A DNA stretch of 34,078 nt, from NCBI GenBank assembly GCA_910592205.1, contig CAJVPJ010000219.1:1-34078 (forward strand). The letters are read 5' to 3'. Shown piece after piece: positions 12,409-25,015 of this stretch; the first letter of the stretch is position 1; each line of letters starts with the position of its first letter. The notes below the pieces were generated by a model. The model was not told the DNA's origin and did no database searches. It saw only the letters and a program-made list of their open reading frames with translations. Position numbers and translations under genes: made by a program. This DNA is from Paraglomus occultum. Taxonomy: Eukaryota; Glomeromycota; Glomeromycetes; Paraglomerales; Paraglomeraceae.

Positions 12409-15048
12409 ATATCAATCATAATCTGATGTATGCATGAGATCATCATAGAGCGATTGTTCCCGGGTGGCAAATTTAACAGTCATAAGTGGTGTCAATGTAA
12501 TAGTTTATTATGGTAATCTGTGATATCACGCTTGATTAACATGCAAATAATAGTTTTTCTTATTAAAACGAATGCCGTTTGTGACCATTATATAATTACT
12601 TGTCTTCCTCCCGACTTTCCCCACACGTAGAATTACAAAAATGGATAAGGGTCATATGGCAAGGGACAATGAAGACATATATGTGTATTTATATACATCA
12701 ACAGCCAGACCCCATGCTCGCTCTAAACCATATTAATTTTAACGTGATGATTAGTGGATTAACTATGTGCATCACACAATTGCATTTAATATGCGTTGTT
12801 CATCACGATCTTCTTCTGTGGATACCATAATCCATCATTCCGACATCACCCTTGCTCATCAATGTTTGTGCTGTACATCTGGACATGCGGAGTAAATACA
12901 ATTAACAAATACGTTACTATTGATGTTGATGTTATCAGCCAAGGAATTGACGAAATGACGGCACAATTGAGTGTTTTGCGAATCCTAAGAGTTTAATTAT
13001 GACAGCATGTTGGATAAATTTCTATTTGATAAATTAGGGATTAATACTAACTCTTGTAGTACTTGAATTGAATGATTAATATAACAGGAATGTTAATGCC
13101 ACGACTCGTGGTGCACTTGTTGCTTCTAATTCGCTATTAATTGTCCTCTTTATATTCTCTCTCGTGTTTGCAACAACCGTATATTCCCGATATTCCCCCC
13201 TAATTACGTATGTTTAGACAGTTCGTTCGGTCGAAGATGAGGATACATCTGTATATTCAAAATAAAATTTTTGCAATAACCATGACTATATTTGCTATTA
13301 GAAATCAGATTATCGAGTCATCATGCACGACCGTATTCGAACAGGTGGATATCAAAATTCTGTTGATAAAGAGATAAGGTTAAATAACAATAGGAACCAT
13401 CTATCGATTCTTCATTATTTATACGGCAATAAATTGAAAATTGACATAAACACAAACCTCAAGCCAAGATAGCTGCGCTGATTAACTGCATTCATGAACC
13501 GCTTTGCTAAGCAAGTCATTAATTACATTTCTCATTTTGGCATGGTATGAATTTTATCATATTTACTTTTATGGGGTGTTCTTATTTTCGCCGATAATCA
13601 CTATAAATCGGAGTCACATGACAGTTCAAATTTTTGTAAAAAAACGACTTTACGCAAAGAGTTCAGTCGACAAAATAAAGTTACTGCTTGTTAGTAGTAA
13701 CCGATTATGACCGAATACAAACGGGTTTTGACGATCACAAACCATATTAATATGGCAACGAATGCTACTTATTTGAATCAACAATGCAACAACGTGTGTC
13801 GGTTTATATTTCTTATTAACATTAATTTATACCTTATAACTATCCTTACTATTACGTAATTGAAAAGTTGACATTGAAATTGATTAACGTGTCACAGGAA
13901 TGAACTAAATAGGCTCATACATCTATCCACTGACATCCGCAGTTTTCGTGGCATATAAAGGATAGTTCCGCCTCATTCTTGATCTCTCAAAAGAAAAACT
14001 TTGTCATTAAATTTATTTGTTCTATCACGTATTTTATTACTTTTTACACGTTATTATAATGTTCTTGATGCCGCCATCACCATTCTAAAGTTGACGTGTT
14101 TCGGAATTATCACGTTCGAATATTCTCTTTCACAAAACTTATGTGATAGGCTTGAAATGATCAACATCCCAGAACAATAATAACAAGCTGTCTTCAAAAT
14201 GCATGACTACTAATCACTTGCTCCAGTCGAGTCGAACAGCCATTTATCCATTAAAACAAGCAAGGATTAAGACATATCGCAATAAACTGAATAGCGTAAA
14301 CATAATAATAATACCACAACATATTTTCGATCAGGCGGTCAGGGTTTGTCGTATATATATATACATATACGTAGTGAAATTTTCAAAATGTTTACTCGTC
14401 CACTGTGAAGTAGGAGCGGTCGGGATACCGTATATACGCGTAATCGATGACGAATGGTATAAAAACGGTTGGTTTTCCGAGAGAACATACCAAAAACCAG
14501 CATATCGTCTTTACTAATGTATTGACTTAAATAATGCTTTTACTAATCGCGGGCAATGTCATTTCCTCCCTTCCATATCTCGTGTTTTGTTAGAAGTTTT
14601 GGAAATATTAGATAACTGTCAAAGAATGTTAGCCAAATCCCATAATCATCGTATTGTCTTTCGTTTGGCGTGTTCACCAAACAGAAATGTTACTAAGCTT
14701 GGCTCGTACTGCTCTGGTAGCTGTACAACGTTTCGAACAGCTTACTTAATTGCGTAATTAGCTTATCTCTCAGATAAGACGAACGATTTTACAAGCGTTG
14801 AATCATCTAGGTATATTTCCATTATAAGTTAGCTCGGCGAATATTTATGACTAAGGGGTAGAGTGCTATGGTTAATTGAGAGTGAATTTAGAGTTGGCAA
14901 ACCCGCAAGAAATCGAACACCAAAAAACAAAAAACCGCGTTATTTTATTGTTAAACACGTTATTTATTTTCTAATTGGTTGAATATGGCAAAGAAAATCA
15001 AATTTTTATTATGATGTATTTTATTTTCATTACTTTTTTCGTCTTGCC

Positions 15049-15054
15049 TTTATT
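15049..15054 (-). terminator. AATAAA polyadenylation signal of RNR1
   Basis: AATAAA on the coding strand begins 7 nt past the RNR1 stop codon (15061-15063). If used, the 3' UTR is very short. It supports the called stop as the true gene end. Confidence 0.4.
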
Positions 15055-15060
15055 AAAAGT

Positions 15061-18000
15061 TTATTTCACTAATACGGGAAGCACTGGTTTAGAGTCTAGT
15101 TCCTTGAGGGATGTTTGATCCACAGTAAACTGTGATGTAATACATAATGCATTAGTTTTGGTATTGGGGAAATCGCGTAAACAACATAACGTTATATCAA
15201 CCTTGATAGCATCTGCTGCCGGTTTGGTTCGCAAGTAGTACATCCCAGTTTTTAGTCCCTTCTTCCATCCGTAACTAAAAATTGAACAGTTAGTGAATTT
15301 GGCAAACTATGTGTACTCAAACAATAGTTGATACTCACAAATGCATGCTAGTCAATTTAGCATAGGTTGGTTCCGCTATGTGAATGTTTAGACTTTGCGA
15401 TTGATCAATGAACGCACCGCGGTCGGCTGCCATGTCAATAATAACTTTTTGAGAAATCTCCCATGTTGTTTTGTATAATGCTTTCAGCTCATCCGGAATC
15501 CCTAGTACTACATATTAAATGTCGAGTTAAAGTTTGTAAAGACATTTAACAGTTGATATTAATAGAAATCGCCTAACATACTTTTCTGAATACTCCCATT
15601 ATCAGCGATGATTCTATTCTTCATATTTTCATTCCATAGTCCCATCTCAACAAGCTCCTTGAGCAACCAAGGATTCACAATCTGAAACTCGCCAGCAAGC
15701 GCGCGCCGAGTGTAAATGTTACTTGTATAAGGCTCAAAACACTCGTTGAATCCTAATATCTGCGATGTGGATGCAGTCGGCATAGGTGCAACTAGTAACG
15801 AATTGCGGACGCCATGAGTGGCGATCTTCTTCTTTAACGAGTCCCAATCCCAGAGATCTGTCGGTTCAACACCCCACATGTCATACTGTAGAAGACCTTT
15901 TGATACAGGAGAATCTCCATACGTTTCATAAGTACCTAAACTTTCAGCGAGTTCGCACGAAGCTTCTAGTGCACCATGGTAGATGGTCTCAAATATTTGT
16001 TTGTTTAACTTTCTGGCATGTGGGGAGTCGAAGGGCATCCGCATTGAAATAAAGGCGTCCGCGAGACCTTAAATAACGTAAACAAGAAGCAATTTAGTCC
16101 GATATGATTCATAAATACAATATCATAATAGTTAATATGAGACGGGTTCTTACCTTGAACGCCAATGCCTATTGGACGATGTCGCATGTTAGATCGATGC
16201 GCTTCAGGCACAGGATAAAAGTTGACATCGATAATCTTGTTTAAATTACGCGCCACTACTTTGGTAACCTACATCGAGTTTAATGCTTACTTAGTCATGT
16301 TACAGTCAATACGTTTTCGTTTATAGGTTAAACATACCTCATGCAGTCTCTTGAAGTTGTATTTGCCTTTCTCAATAAACGTTGGTAGCGCAATACTAGC
16401 AAGATTACATACAGCAACTTCGTCTGGGCTCGAATATTCGATAATTTCAGTACAGAGATTGCTACATTTTATAGTACCGAGATTCTGTTGATTTGACTTG
16501 CGGTTACATGCATCTTTGTAAAGCACGTATGGAGTACCAGTTTCTATTTGTGACTCGAGAATGGCATGCCATAATTTTTGAGCCTCGATTGTTTTGCGTG
16601 CGCAACCTTTTTGTTCATATGATTCGTACAATTGCTACATTATCACAAGTGTCAGTTGAGAATAGACGTTAATGCTAGAACCACAGATACATAGCAATCA
16701 GCACGTAAAAGAACCACACTAACGTCAAATTTTTCTCCCCAGACGTCTGCTAGTCCAGGCACTTCATTGGGGTCAAATAGACTCCAATGTGAATTCGATT
16801 CGACTCGCTTCATGAATAAATCAGGCACCCAAAGAGCATAAAATAAGTCGCGAGCACGACCTTCTTCTTTGCCGGTATTCTTTTTCAAATCTAAAAAATC
16901 AAAAACATCGGCATGCCAAGGCTCCAAGTAAACAGCGAATGCGCCTGGTCGTTTGTTGCCACCTTGATCAACGTATCGCGCAGTGTTATTGTATACACGT
17001 AGCATTGGGATAATCCCATTTGAGTAACCATTAGTGCCAGCGATATATGACCCTGAGGCTCGAATACTATGAATATTAAATCCAATTCCACCAGCAGTTT
17101 TGGATATTACTGCGCAAGTCTTGAGTGTATCATAGATTCCTTTTATTGAGTCATCTTTAATCGTTAGCAAGAAGCAACTTGATAACTGAGGTCTCCGTGT
17201 CCCAGCATTAAATAGTGTAGGTGACGCATGAGTAAAAAACTTTGAGCTCATCAGATTGTATGTCTCAATAGCAGCATCAATGTCTTCTCCGTGGATGCCG
17301 ACTGAGACCCGCATCAACATATGCTGAGGTCTCTCAACGATCTTTCCATCTATTCGCAGGAGATATGATCGCTCGAGTGTTTTAAAACCAAAGTAATTGT
17401 ACATATAATCGCGATCGTAGATTATTGCCGAATTCAATTTGTCAGAGTGACGCATTATCGTATTGTAAGTATCGTCTGAAATCATCGGCGAGTGCTTTTG
17501 TGAAGTGGGGTTTATGTATCGATAGAGATCTTCAATTACGTGAGAAAAAACTTTTTTAGTTTCTTTGTGAAGGTTGGATACTGCTATGCGTGCTGCAAGA
17601 ATGGCATAGTCGGGATGTTTGGTTGTCATGTAAGCAGCAGTTTCCGCTGCCAAATTGTCGAGTTCAACTGTCGTTACTCCTTGATAGACACCAGATATAA
17701 CCTAATAAAATATGGAAACACGCGGTTGATTAAAGATTTAAAGTTATATTGTGCAGTTTTTTCTTGTACGGTATTCGACGCGAGGAATGCTTACTCTTTG
17801 GGTGACTGTAACGGGGTCAACATAATTAGTATCGAGTCCATAGCATAGTTTATTAATACGTGCTGTTATCTGCAGAGTTAGTAATTTCGATTAATACATT
17901 TTGCTTTGTATGTCTCGTTCGTTTAGTCATGATCATATACCTTGTCAAAAGCAACTTTCTCTTTCCGACCGTCTACCAAGTAAATAGTAAAATTACTGTT

Positions 18001-18081
18001 AATGAGTTTCGATAGACGCCCAAGGAACAAGCACTTGTATTATATCTTTGAAAATAGCGTACCCCTCTTTACGACGTACAT
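15061..18081 (-). CDS. RNR1: ribonucleoside-diphosphate reductase large subunit (class Ia R1)
   Basis: Ten exons in reading order (18063-18081, 17941-17972, 17795-17869, 16724-17701, 16338-16634, 16154-16268, 15582-16067, 15339-15507, 15202-15274, 15061-15129) give 770 residues. The 19-nt first exon plus exon 2 restore the ATP-cone start [17 protein letters not shown]. Catalytic features are present: LSSCFLL (active-site Cys near 218), SNLCTE (Asn, Cys and Glu of the active site), EVAVCNLAS (partner Cys) and GMYYLRT (radical-transfer Tyr pair). The enzyme reduces ribonucleoside diphosphates to dNDPs together with the small R2 subunit, which is not in this window. Oddities: the usual C-terminal CX2C redox tail is absent; the protein stops after [16 protein letters not shown] 72-nt in-frame segment (15130-15201) is called as intron because the family runs straight from ADAIK to FTVDQ; if it is retained the protein has 794 residues. 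Confidence 0.95.
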
Positions 18082-19170
18082 AGCTTGCGGTATTAGTGTT
18101 AAAGAAGTGAAAGGCGGGCGAGAATGTATTAAGAGACAAAAAAGCGAATTTGGTTTACAATACCGCGTATGGGACGCGTGGGATCGGAATGTATTTATGT
18201 ATCCAATTAGCACAATCATTGATAAATCACGTGTGTTCTAAATTAGAAAATTAATTATGAAAGGTTTTACTCTATCAAGTATGCAAATATTAATTAATAT
18301 AAAGAAAGGGCAAGAGCCTTAACTTTTTTTTAAAACCAATAATTGATTTGAGGCTGTCAAACATTTCTAATGTTATAACGTTGCCAGAGTTGGTTTATGT
18401 CAATTGATTAGGTTGACGCTTATAATAATAACATTTTATGTGCGAAAACTTGTTATTATACAAATTGAGATCGATCTCAACAGTTAATAAAAACAGACAA
18501 ACGAACGTAAAGGAGCAAAACCGTTTTCCCCTTTGCGTTTCTGCCATCAAACGGGAGACGTATGCTGAGTTGAACTGAATCCTTTTATCAATATGATTCT
18601 TCTGCGAATATTTTTTTGAAATATAAGGTTGTATATCTTGATACTAAATGAAGTCTAACGCGTTGTCATGTTCAACTCACCCTACTCTTTTAGTACCCTT
18701 CCCAAACCCGAATCAACGAAACTTGAAAACATGGATTCGCTCGTTTCAAACTCACACCGCCACTTCTATTAATAGCTCTATGTCGCAGATGTGAAATAAG
18801 CCAAACCCATCTTTGATTACACGGAGATGGCTCTCAGATGATCCCCTGCGTTAATATAATGTGCCCTGGAAACTCGCAGGAAGTTTTTACATTTCTATGC
18901 AAGTATTGTCGCACATATCGTAATGATTAATAAATGTATGCCAAAAACCTTGGGAAATGCCAATTGGTTTTATTTGTTAACATGTTGATTATGGGATTTG
19001 TGTCACCTGACTTACAACACGAGGCGCGAAAACTTGAATCAAATACCTGTTTTTTATTGGCAATGCGTTTGAAAAAGCCCAGATAATACTGTATATTATA
19101 CAAACAAGTATCGCCAAATATCGAAATATACAAGTGTTCTATACTAACAGGAGACATATATTTATTATTC
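18082..19170. other. intergenic region between NUP155 and RNR1
   Basis: Both flanking genes are on the minus strand, so this holds the NUP155 3' UTR and the RNR1 promoter. Short open frames (18002-18241 on plus, 18927-19157 on minus) are not conserved and overlap the promoter or UTR. No RNA gene or repeat was seen apart from the two ACGCGT boxes. Confidence 0.4.
18174..18179. promoter_or_regulatory. ACGCGT (MluI cell-cycle box) upstream of RNR1
   Basis: ACGCGT lies 93-98 bp before the RNR1 ATG, and a second copy is at 18658-18663. MBF binding to this box drives G1/S expression of R1 genes in budding and fission yeast. The motif also occurs elsewhere in the window, within coding sequence among other places, so position is the only argument here. 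Confidence 0.35.
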
Positions 19171-22100
19171 TCATGATAATGATCTAAGTTTAATTTCTAT
19201 ATCAGCAAACTCGTTAGCGAGAGGACCAGTTGCCGGACCATTCGACAGGCTCTGCGCTGCTAGGAGATACCGCGAGTAACTGTTCAAGATTCTGTTTATG
19301 TCGTGATACATCAACCTACAAGGACGGATAAGTCAATAGTGTATTTTAGAGAACGATGATCTACATAATGCAATATACACTCACTGGCCAGATTGAATCC
19401 ATTGAGTAAGTAATTCTGCCAATTCACCGAGCATAAATATGGTAGCGTCTCGTTCATGAAGAGGTAGAGGCTAAACCGTTGAAGAATTACTGTGGGTTAA
19501 ATAAATAGTCAGCATGGCCGCGATAAATAATAAATCTTACCTTCTCATTAATTAAATGATCCAAGGCTTCATATATATCGTGAAATGTTGCGTTGGCCAT
19601 CAACAAGACTCGGACCAAGGATCCACGTGGCGGGTATCCTTGATAATTGCAGTACGATATCAAGTAATATGTAATACTTACTGCATTCCAATAAAACGTT
19701 GTTAACATTGTGGAATTGTATCACAAACTTTTACTAGTAAACGTACATACCAATAGGAAAGACATACAAGTCTCTTGGTGCAAATTTACGTCCTAATCTG
19801 ATGACTACTTCGGCTGCAGCATCGAATGATGGACCTGAATATCGAATTATTATTGTCAATTAGTCATACAACCATAAACCAAATTATACGAATAATGATT
19901 AATCGAAAATACTTGCAATTGTCAATAATTTCTCTCCATACGTTTGCCACGTCAAGCATATGGGGCCGAGCACTTGCACTAAAAAGTGATAATTTAATTT
20001 CGTGCAGGTTGTATTTTTCTGCATAATCTTCAAAAAGCTATTCACATATAAAGCGATAATAGGTAATTAATAATCACAAAGAACAATAGAAATAACGATG
20101 GATGTTCCATGAACTTTTAATACCTGCTGTCTTTCAATCAAATTTCGATCAAGCTCGTCTGCCCGTATTCCTCGTGCTTCTAGTTCCAGTTTAATCTCAT
20201 GCTGGACATGTGCCACTCTCAGTGAATCTTCGTAAATCCGTAATCGTTCTACCATTTCGCGCGTATCCGTAGTTATTTGCGCGCTTCGAGCATCCGCTAC
20301 ACACCGACTGAGATATTCAAGTCGTTTATCCAAGTTTATATTGAAGCTGAACAGGCATTGTAATAATGTTAATCATCGCGTAATGAGATGCAGATTTTGA
20401 ACTATTAAGTAGCAAATAAATCATGCCATCAACTAACTCCCTCGAATGCGCCAGATTATATCTAATCTCGGCTGCCTTTGCAGAATTATTTCGTATCGTA
20501 CAATAATCGCAATAGAGCTCCTGTTTTATTAATCCTACTTCATCCGGAGTTATGTTATGTTGGAAATACTCATCAAGATATGGATACGGTAGCTAGATTT
20601 TGAATATTTCTCAGTTAGCATAGTTGACTCAAGAATATCCCCATAGGCGGACTGAGAATGTACCTCAAATAATCTACGAATGGTTCCCGCACGGAAAAAC
20701 TCGTCATATACTGCAAAAATAAAACCCTTATCGTTTAAGTTAGCTGCATCGGTGAGAGCAGTATCAAGTACAACATCTCTTTGTTGCTCATCGTAATCTG
20801 TAGGTAATAAAAATAATTAGCATAACAACATTGATGTGAAAGCTAGCAAGCGCTTATAGTTGATCTCCTGCTGACTTACAGGTTGGTCTATCGCTAAATA
20901 CGTCAGCATCCCTCATTATATTTATCACCAGGTCATAATATGGTTGCCTGTGGCTAACATCTAATTTGTTGGCACCAGAGAGAGCAAGCGTAATCGCTCC
21001 TATAATTTAAGATAAGACGTTAACAATATTTTTTGTTGAACCGAATATATGTAGCAGTGCACATACCCGAATGATATCCCAATTGCTGGAATTCTGTGCA
21101 AATGTTTTCCAACGTTCCAAAGGTCATGTTCTCGATGCCTTCACAAAACAACCTAATAAAGTTAAGCAGATTTATACGAAAGGTTAGGAGGTTTTTTCGA
21201 TAGCAAAATTTAATTTATCTAACATCGCCGCTGGTACCAATTCTGTTATAATACATACCCTAAAGCCTTGGATAAACTATTGGGAGCGGTTGACCCATCG
21301 ACAACCTTAGCATTCTGAAGCTCTTCATAAGCCTATCGAAACGAATATTACATTAGATAATCGGAAAATCTCGAGCATTATCATGAACGTCCACGTACCC
21401 TGAATATCTGCACATCAGCTGCATTGCAAAAAGTTTTACAGTAAGTCTCAAGGGCACGACTCAGCGTGTCGACCTGTGCGGACAAACATATTCAATGTAT
21501 TTCTAGATCTTACGTTGCACAAATAGACGAAAAAAATGGTTAAAACCACCCTTAGCTTACATGTGGACCGTTTTCCCGTTTGATAATAGCCAATACTAGT
21601 TCTTGCCAGTTTTTCCTAGCAATATTATTGGTAACTAATTCTTCGTATGTAGATTCAGCTATAGCTTTCCGGCTGCGCTCCGACAAACTGTAGAAAAAAG
21701 TCAAGTCACAAAGAGCATGCATATGCGCGTTTGATGCGGACCATGATTATGATCATTTACCTCGACAAAATTTCAGGCAAGTTGTAACCTATCATTAACC
21801 TAACAAACTGTATAGTATCTGCACATTTGACCAGCAATTCATAGAGAGGAATCAAGGAATCGGGTGGTTGCTATATAAAGGTAAGGTTAGACGGTTAGCA
21901 ACTAAAACAATCAGAGTAAGCAGTAATCCATCCAAATTACCTGAAGTGTTCTATCCCCACTCTGCGGAAATATACCAAAGTCGGGATAACTGCGAAGGAT
22001 CAATCATTAATATTGTTACCAAAATGCTAATTATATGAAACGTAGCGATCTTCAAACTCACGTTTCCAAGAACAATTTCGTCTTCAAAAGTTTTGGTGTG

Positions 22101-25015
22101 ATTTCATCGAGAATTGCTTGTGGTATGTTTGTGTCCATTCTGTTGGGATTAGTATCTCTAGGACTACCAATAACAATAATAGCGTTTGATAACTCTAATT
22201 ACGAGGACGGTAAAATAGTTGCATTCGTATTTACATCTAATGGACTAAATCAATTATTTGATGCCAAATTTTACCTTGACTTGATTACTTTTTCTTTCCA
22301 GACTGGTCGCAAAGTTCTCGCCAAATATAAACAAAGGCCTTCATATAACACTCTTGGTCCAGTTGGGAAATTGGGGTTTGCTCAATAATGGGAATGTTTA
22401 TATACTTTAGTTTGCTAATAACAACTACAAAACACATTATCCAAATAGGTAGATGAGTACCTGGCAGTGTGAATGGAGTCCGAGCAAGATTGACACGCAG
22501 TTGCATTAATAAATTTCTGCTCGATGGAGTTGCTATGTAAAAGCACATTGCGCTTGTCTCAACGTCGCCATAGCTGTGGTAAAATCATCCTTTTTCAATA
22601 AATATGACAACAGTTTCACATTTAGCACACAGTTCGATACTTTACTTCCGCCTGAATTTATCGAGCTCAGTTGCGTTTGAATCTTGTTCAAATCGTTCCA
22701 GAAAAACACTCAAAAAATCAACAGGGCGCATTTTTGTCCACATTGTAACGCCTATACCAATAGATTCCGTAGCAAAAGAAAGGAATCAGTATATATATAC
22801 TTTTTCTGCACACGCGTTTTTAGATGCTTACTTTTTTCCGTCAAAAGAACAAAGCTCCTTTTGGGATTTGCAAACTGGCTTATCAACTCGTTAAAGTAGG
22901 CATCATTCTTATTGGGATCACACAATGGACTATACTTCTCCGTAATTTCATACAGATTACGGGCAGGTCCGAGTGTACTAACGCAATAGAGCTCATAATG
23001 TCTAACAGACCCTCGGTCCTAAAATCAGAAAATACTTTGTAAAAGACATTTAAAAAGAGCCAAACAATTGCTACGTTTTAATAACTGATTACCTACAACT
23101 TGATTTCTGTCTAACTGTTCATAAATAGCGCCAAAGTTGGGCGCTGTCTGAATTAGCGTAGTCTGGTCACCCTCAATTCGTTTGGCGAAAAATAGACCAT
23201 GATAATATCGAGCCATTTGAAATTTGTTTGACAAACGACCAGTTGTCGTGGAAGGTGCATCGATGGGCGGAGGAGAAAGAATATGAGCAAAAGTGATACT
23301 GTCTGGTTCCCGTATCCTTGAATCAATTGGTTGGGGATATAAGTAACTGGCATAGGGTGAGTTATTCGTGCATGAAAAATACCATCGATGGCCTATGAAT
23401 TGTTTAAGGATGCTATATTTAGATGCGGTTAAATATACAATTATTTAATAATATCTTCATTGACATTTACCAGATTCTGAAACCGCAACAAGACAATATT
23501 GAGCAGATTCTGTCTTTGAGACAGCGTGTATAGAAATAAAGTCGCCTGGGTCAACAGTTACCATCATATTATTGTCACCAATCTGTCTTTTTAACCTCAT
23601 TCTCTCCTTTGAACTTTGGTCAAATCTGCCCTTGCTTATAAAGCTGTTTCCATCTTGTCCCAAAAAATACATCTGCGTATCAAAAGTAATAAAAGCATCA
23701 TAATTAAGACGAAGAAAAATATAGCGAGATGATGTTGTAATCATAGTACCTCGATAGTATTATCTTCTAACAACACGAATAACGTTCGACGCGTATTATC
23801 GATCGTCAGGTACTTTACAGGAGCTTAAGGTAATATCAGTAAACCATACTCGGAGAATAATATATGAAGATATATAGCACATACCTCCACTACGAAATAT
23901 TGACCAATTTGGAAGTATAGAGCTGGACCTTAGATTTACCAAATTAATTCTTGGACGGAACCAGCCTTCCTCCTACATAATTAGATTGTAAGCGACAAGT
24001 CAACAACGTTTAACCGTAAATTCAATCTTCTAACCTGGTATATCAATTCGTAAAGATCACTCTGTGCTATTAAAAAGATACGCCCATTGTCCGAACCAAC
24101 AATCATCTTTACAGCCAAAGTAGTTGGTGAGTGATACACTTCGGAGGGACTGTTGTATATTGCGGTTTTCTTATTCTCACGGGAGATACCACATATATGA
24201 ATCTTCTCTTCAGTTACAACAGTCATAATATACTGGATAGCATCGATCCAGTAATCTTTTTAATTGCCAGAATAACATAAGATTTACATTGCCACATTTA
24301 CAGTCAACACAATGATCAATAATTCGGCTTACTTGGACGCGCTTTGACAAGCTGAACATTCGTGACAGATCGTTCCGGTACATCTATATAAGCTATGGCA
24401 TCGTTGTCATTTCTGTATCCAATAATGTTCATAGCACAATGTATTGTTGTCACGTTAATAAGAAAGGGAGAGAGAAAACGCAAACGCTCGATCAATCACC
24501 CAAAGAACACGAATGCAATTACTACACAAAGTGTTCCTTAATTTACATAATTAATTCCCACACAATAGCATATAAACACTTTACTGTCAACTTACGCTCT
24601 CTCGTATTCCCACAGGAATACCTTGTTATCCACAACGAAATATACAAAATTCAATAACGAAAAAACACCCCATAATGCGTGCCTAACCGTACTTGCTATA
24701 AGGTTGCAATTAGCCTAGTTAAGAATAAGACTCGCTTCGTGTTTAACAACGATCGAATTACTTAACCAGATAATAAAGGATACTAAACAAGGCCTGTCGA
24801 ACAAGATCGGGCATTAGGATTATCTTCTCTTGCTTATATAGATATGGATATTCCAAATAACGCTCCTCGGGTCGTGGATCGCATGGATTGCTGATCGGTT
24901 GACTCTGGTCAACAGTAGAGAGTAAACGTATTTTCAGAGCATCGTCGTCGCGAAAACGTTTTTTAGTCAGATCTAGGATAACTTGGCTTTGAGGTGGAAC
25001 TTGTGGCGCAGCCAT
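19171..25015 (-). CDS. NUP155: nuclear pore inner-ring nucleoporin, Nup155/Nup170 family
   Basis: This is a multi-exon gene, start MAAPQVPPQSQ at 25015. Recognisable blocks in order: GVFSLLNFVYFVVDNKVFLW and NDNDAIAYIDVPERSV (about 24333-24682, propeller blade); AIQYIMTVVTEEKIHICGIS and MIVGSDNGRIFLIAQSDLYE (about 24035-24255); MYFLGQDGNSF onward (about 23471-23674); a TKMRPVD block (about 22740); YGDVETSAMCFYIATPSS (about 22550); then a long alpha-solenoid, including LSERSRKAIAEST and SLSKALGLFCEGIENMTFG. The last exon (19171-19315) ends with NEFADIEIKLRSLS. This is the family's layout: N-terminal beta-propeller, C-terminal helical stack, roughly 1,300 residues expected. It acts in the inner ring with Nup93/Nic96 and Nup53 and contacts the nuclear membrane. 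The junction between exon 1 (probable end 24789, weak GTTTAG donor) and exon 2 (24596-24682) is uncertain, and not every intron was resolved. The gene looks intact. Confidence 0.9.

Larger units (their letters stand above)
11171..15060. other. gene-poor region of about 4 kb between GLT1 and RNR1
   Basis: No conserved coding region, tRNA (no convincing B-box) or rRNA is visible. It contains an exon-like frame (11402-11519), a small imperfect tandem repeat (11700-11734), a TCTA microsatellite (12356-12408) and a 14-bp perfect palindrome CCATATTAATATGG (13742-13755). Open frames at 12600-12830, 13504-13710 and 14203-14517 have low-complexity or random composition and no splice context. The first few hundred bases are presumably the rest of the GLT1 promoter. 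Confidence 0.5.

Noticed and set aside
12600-12830. 76-codon plus-strand frame
   Set aside because: Random-looking composition, no conserved motif and no neighbouring exon.
14203-14517. 104-codon plus-strand frame
   Set aside because: Contains an AT-repeat-derived IYIYIY stretch, has no recognisable domain and lacks splice or promoter context.
19214-19315. Alternative NUP155 end reading VDVSRHKQNLEQ with a stop at 19214
   Set aside because: That frame needs phase 0 at the last intron, but the preceding exon ends QWIQSGQ in phase 2. The frame ending IEIKLRSLS at 19171 keeps phase and matches a helical C terminus.
22035-22388. 117-codon plus-strand frame
   Set aside because: Lies wholly inside NUP155, antisense to it. 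The minus strand is better explained by nucleoporin exons and introns.
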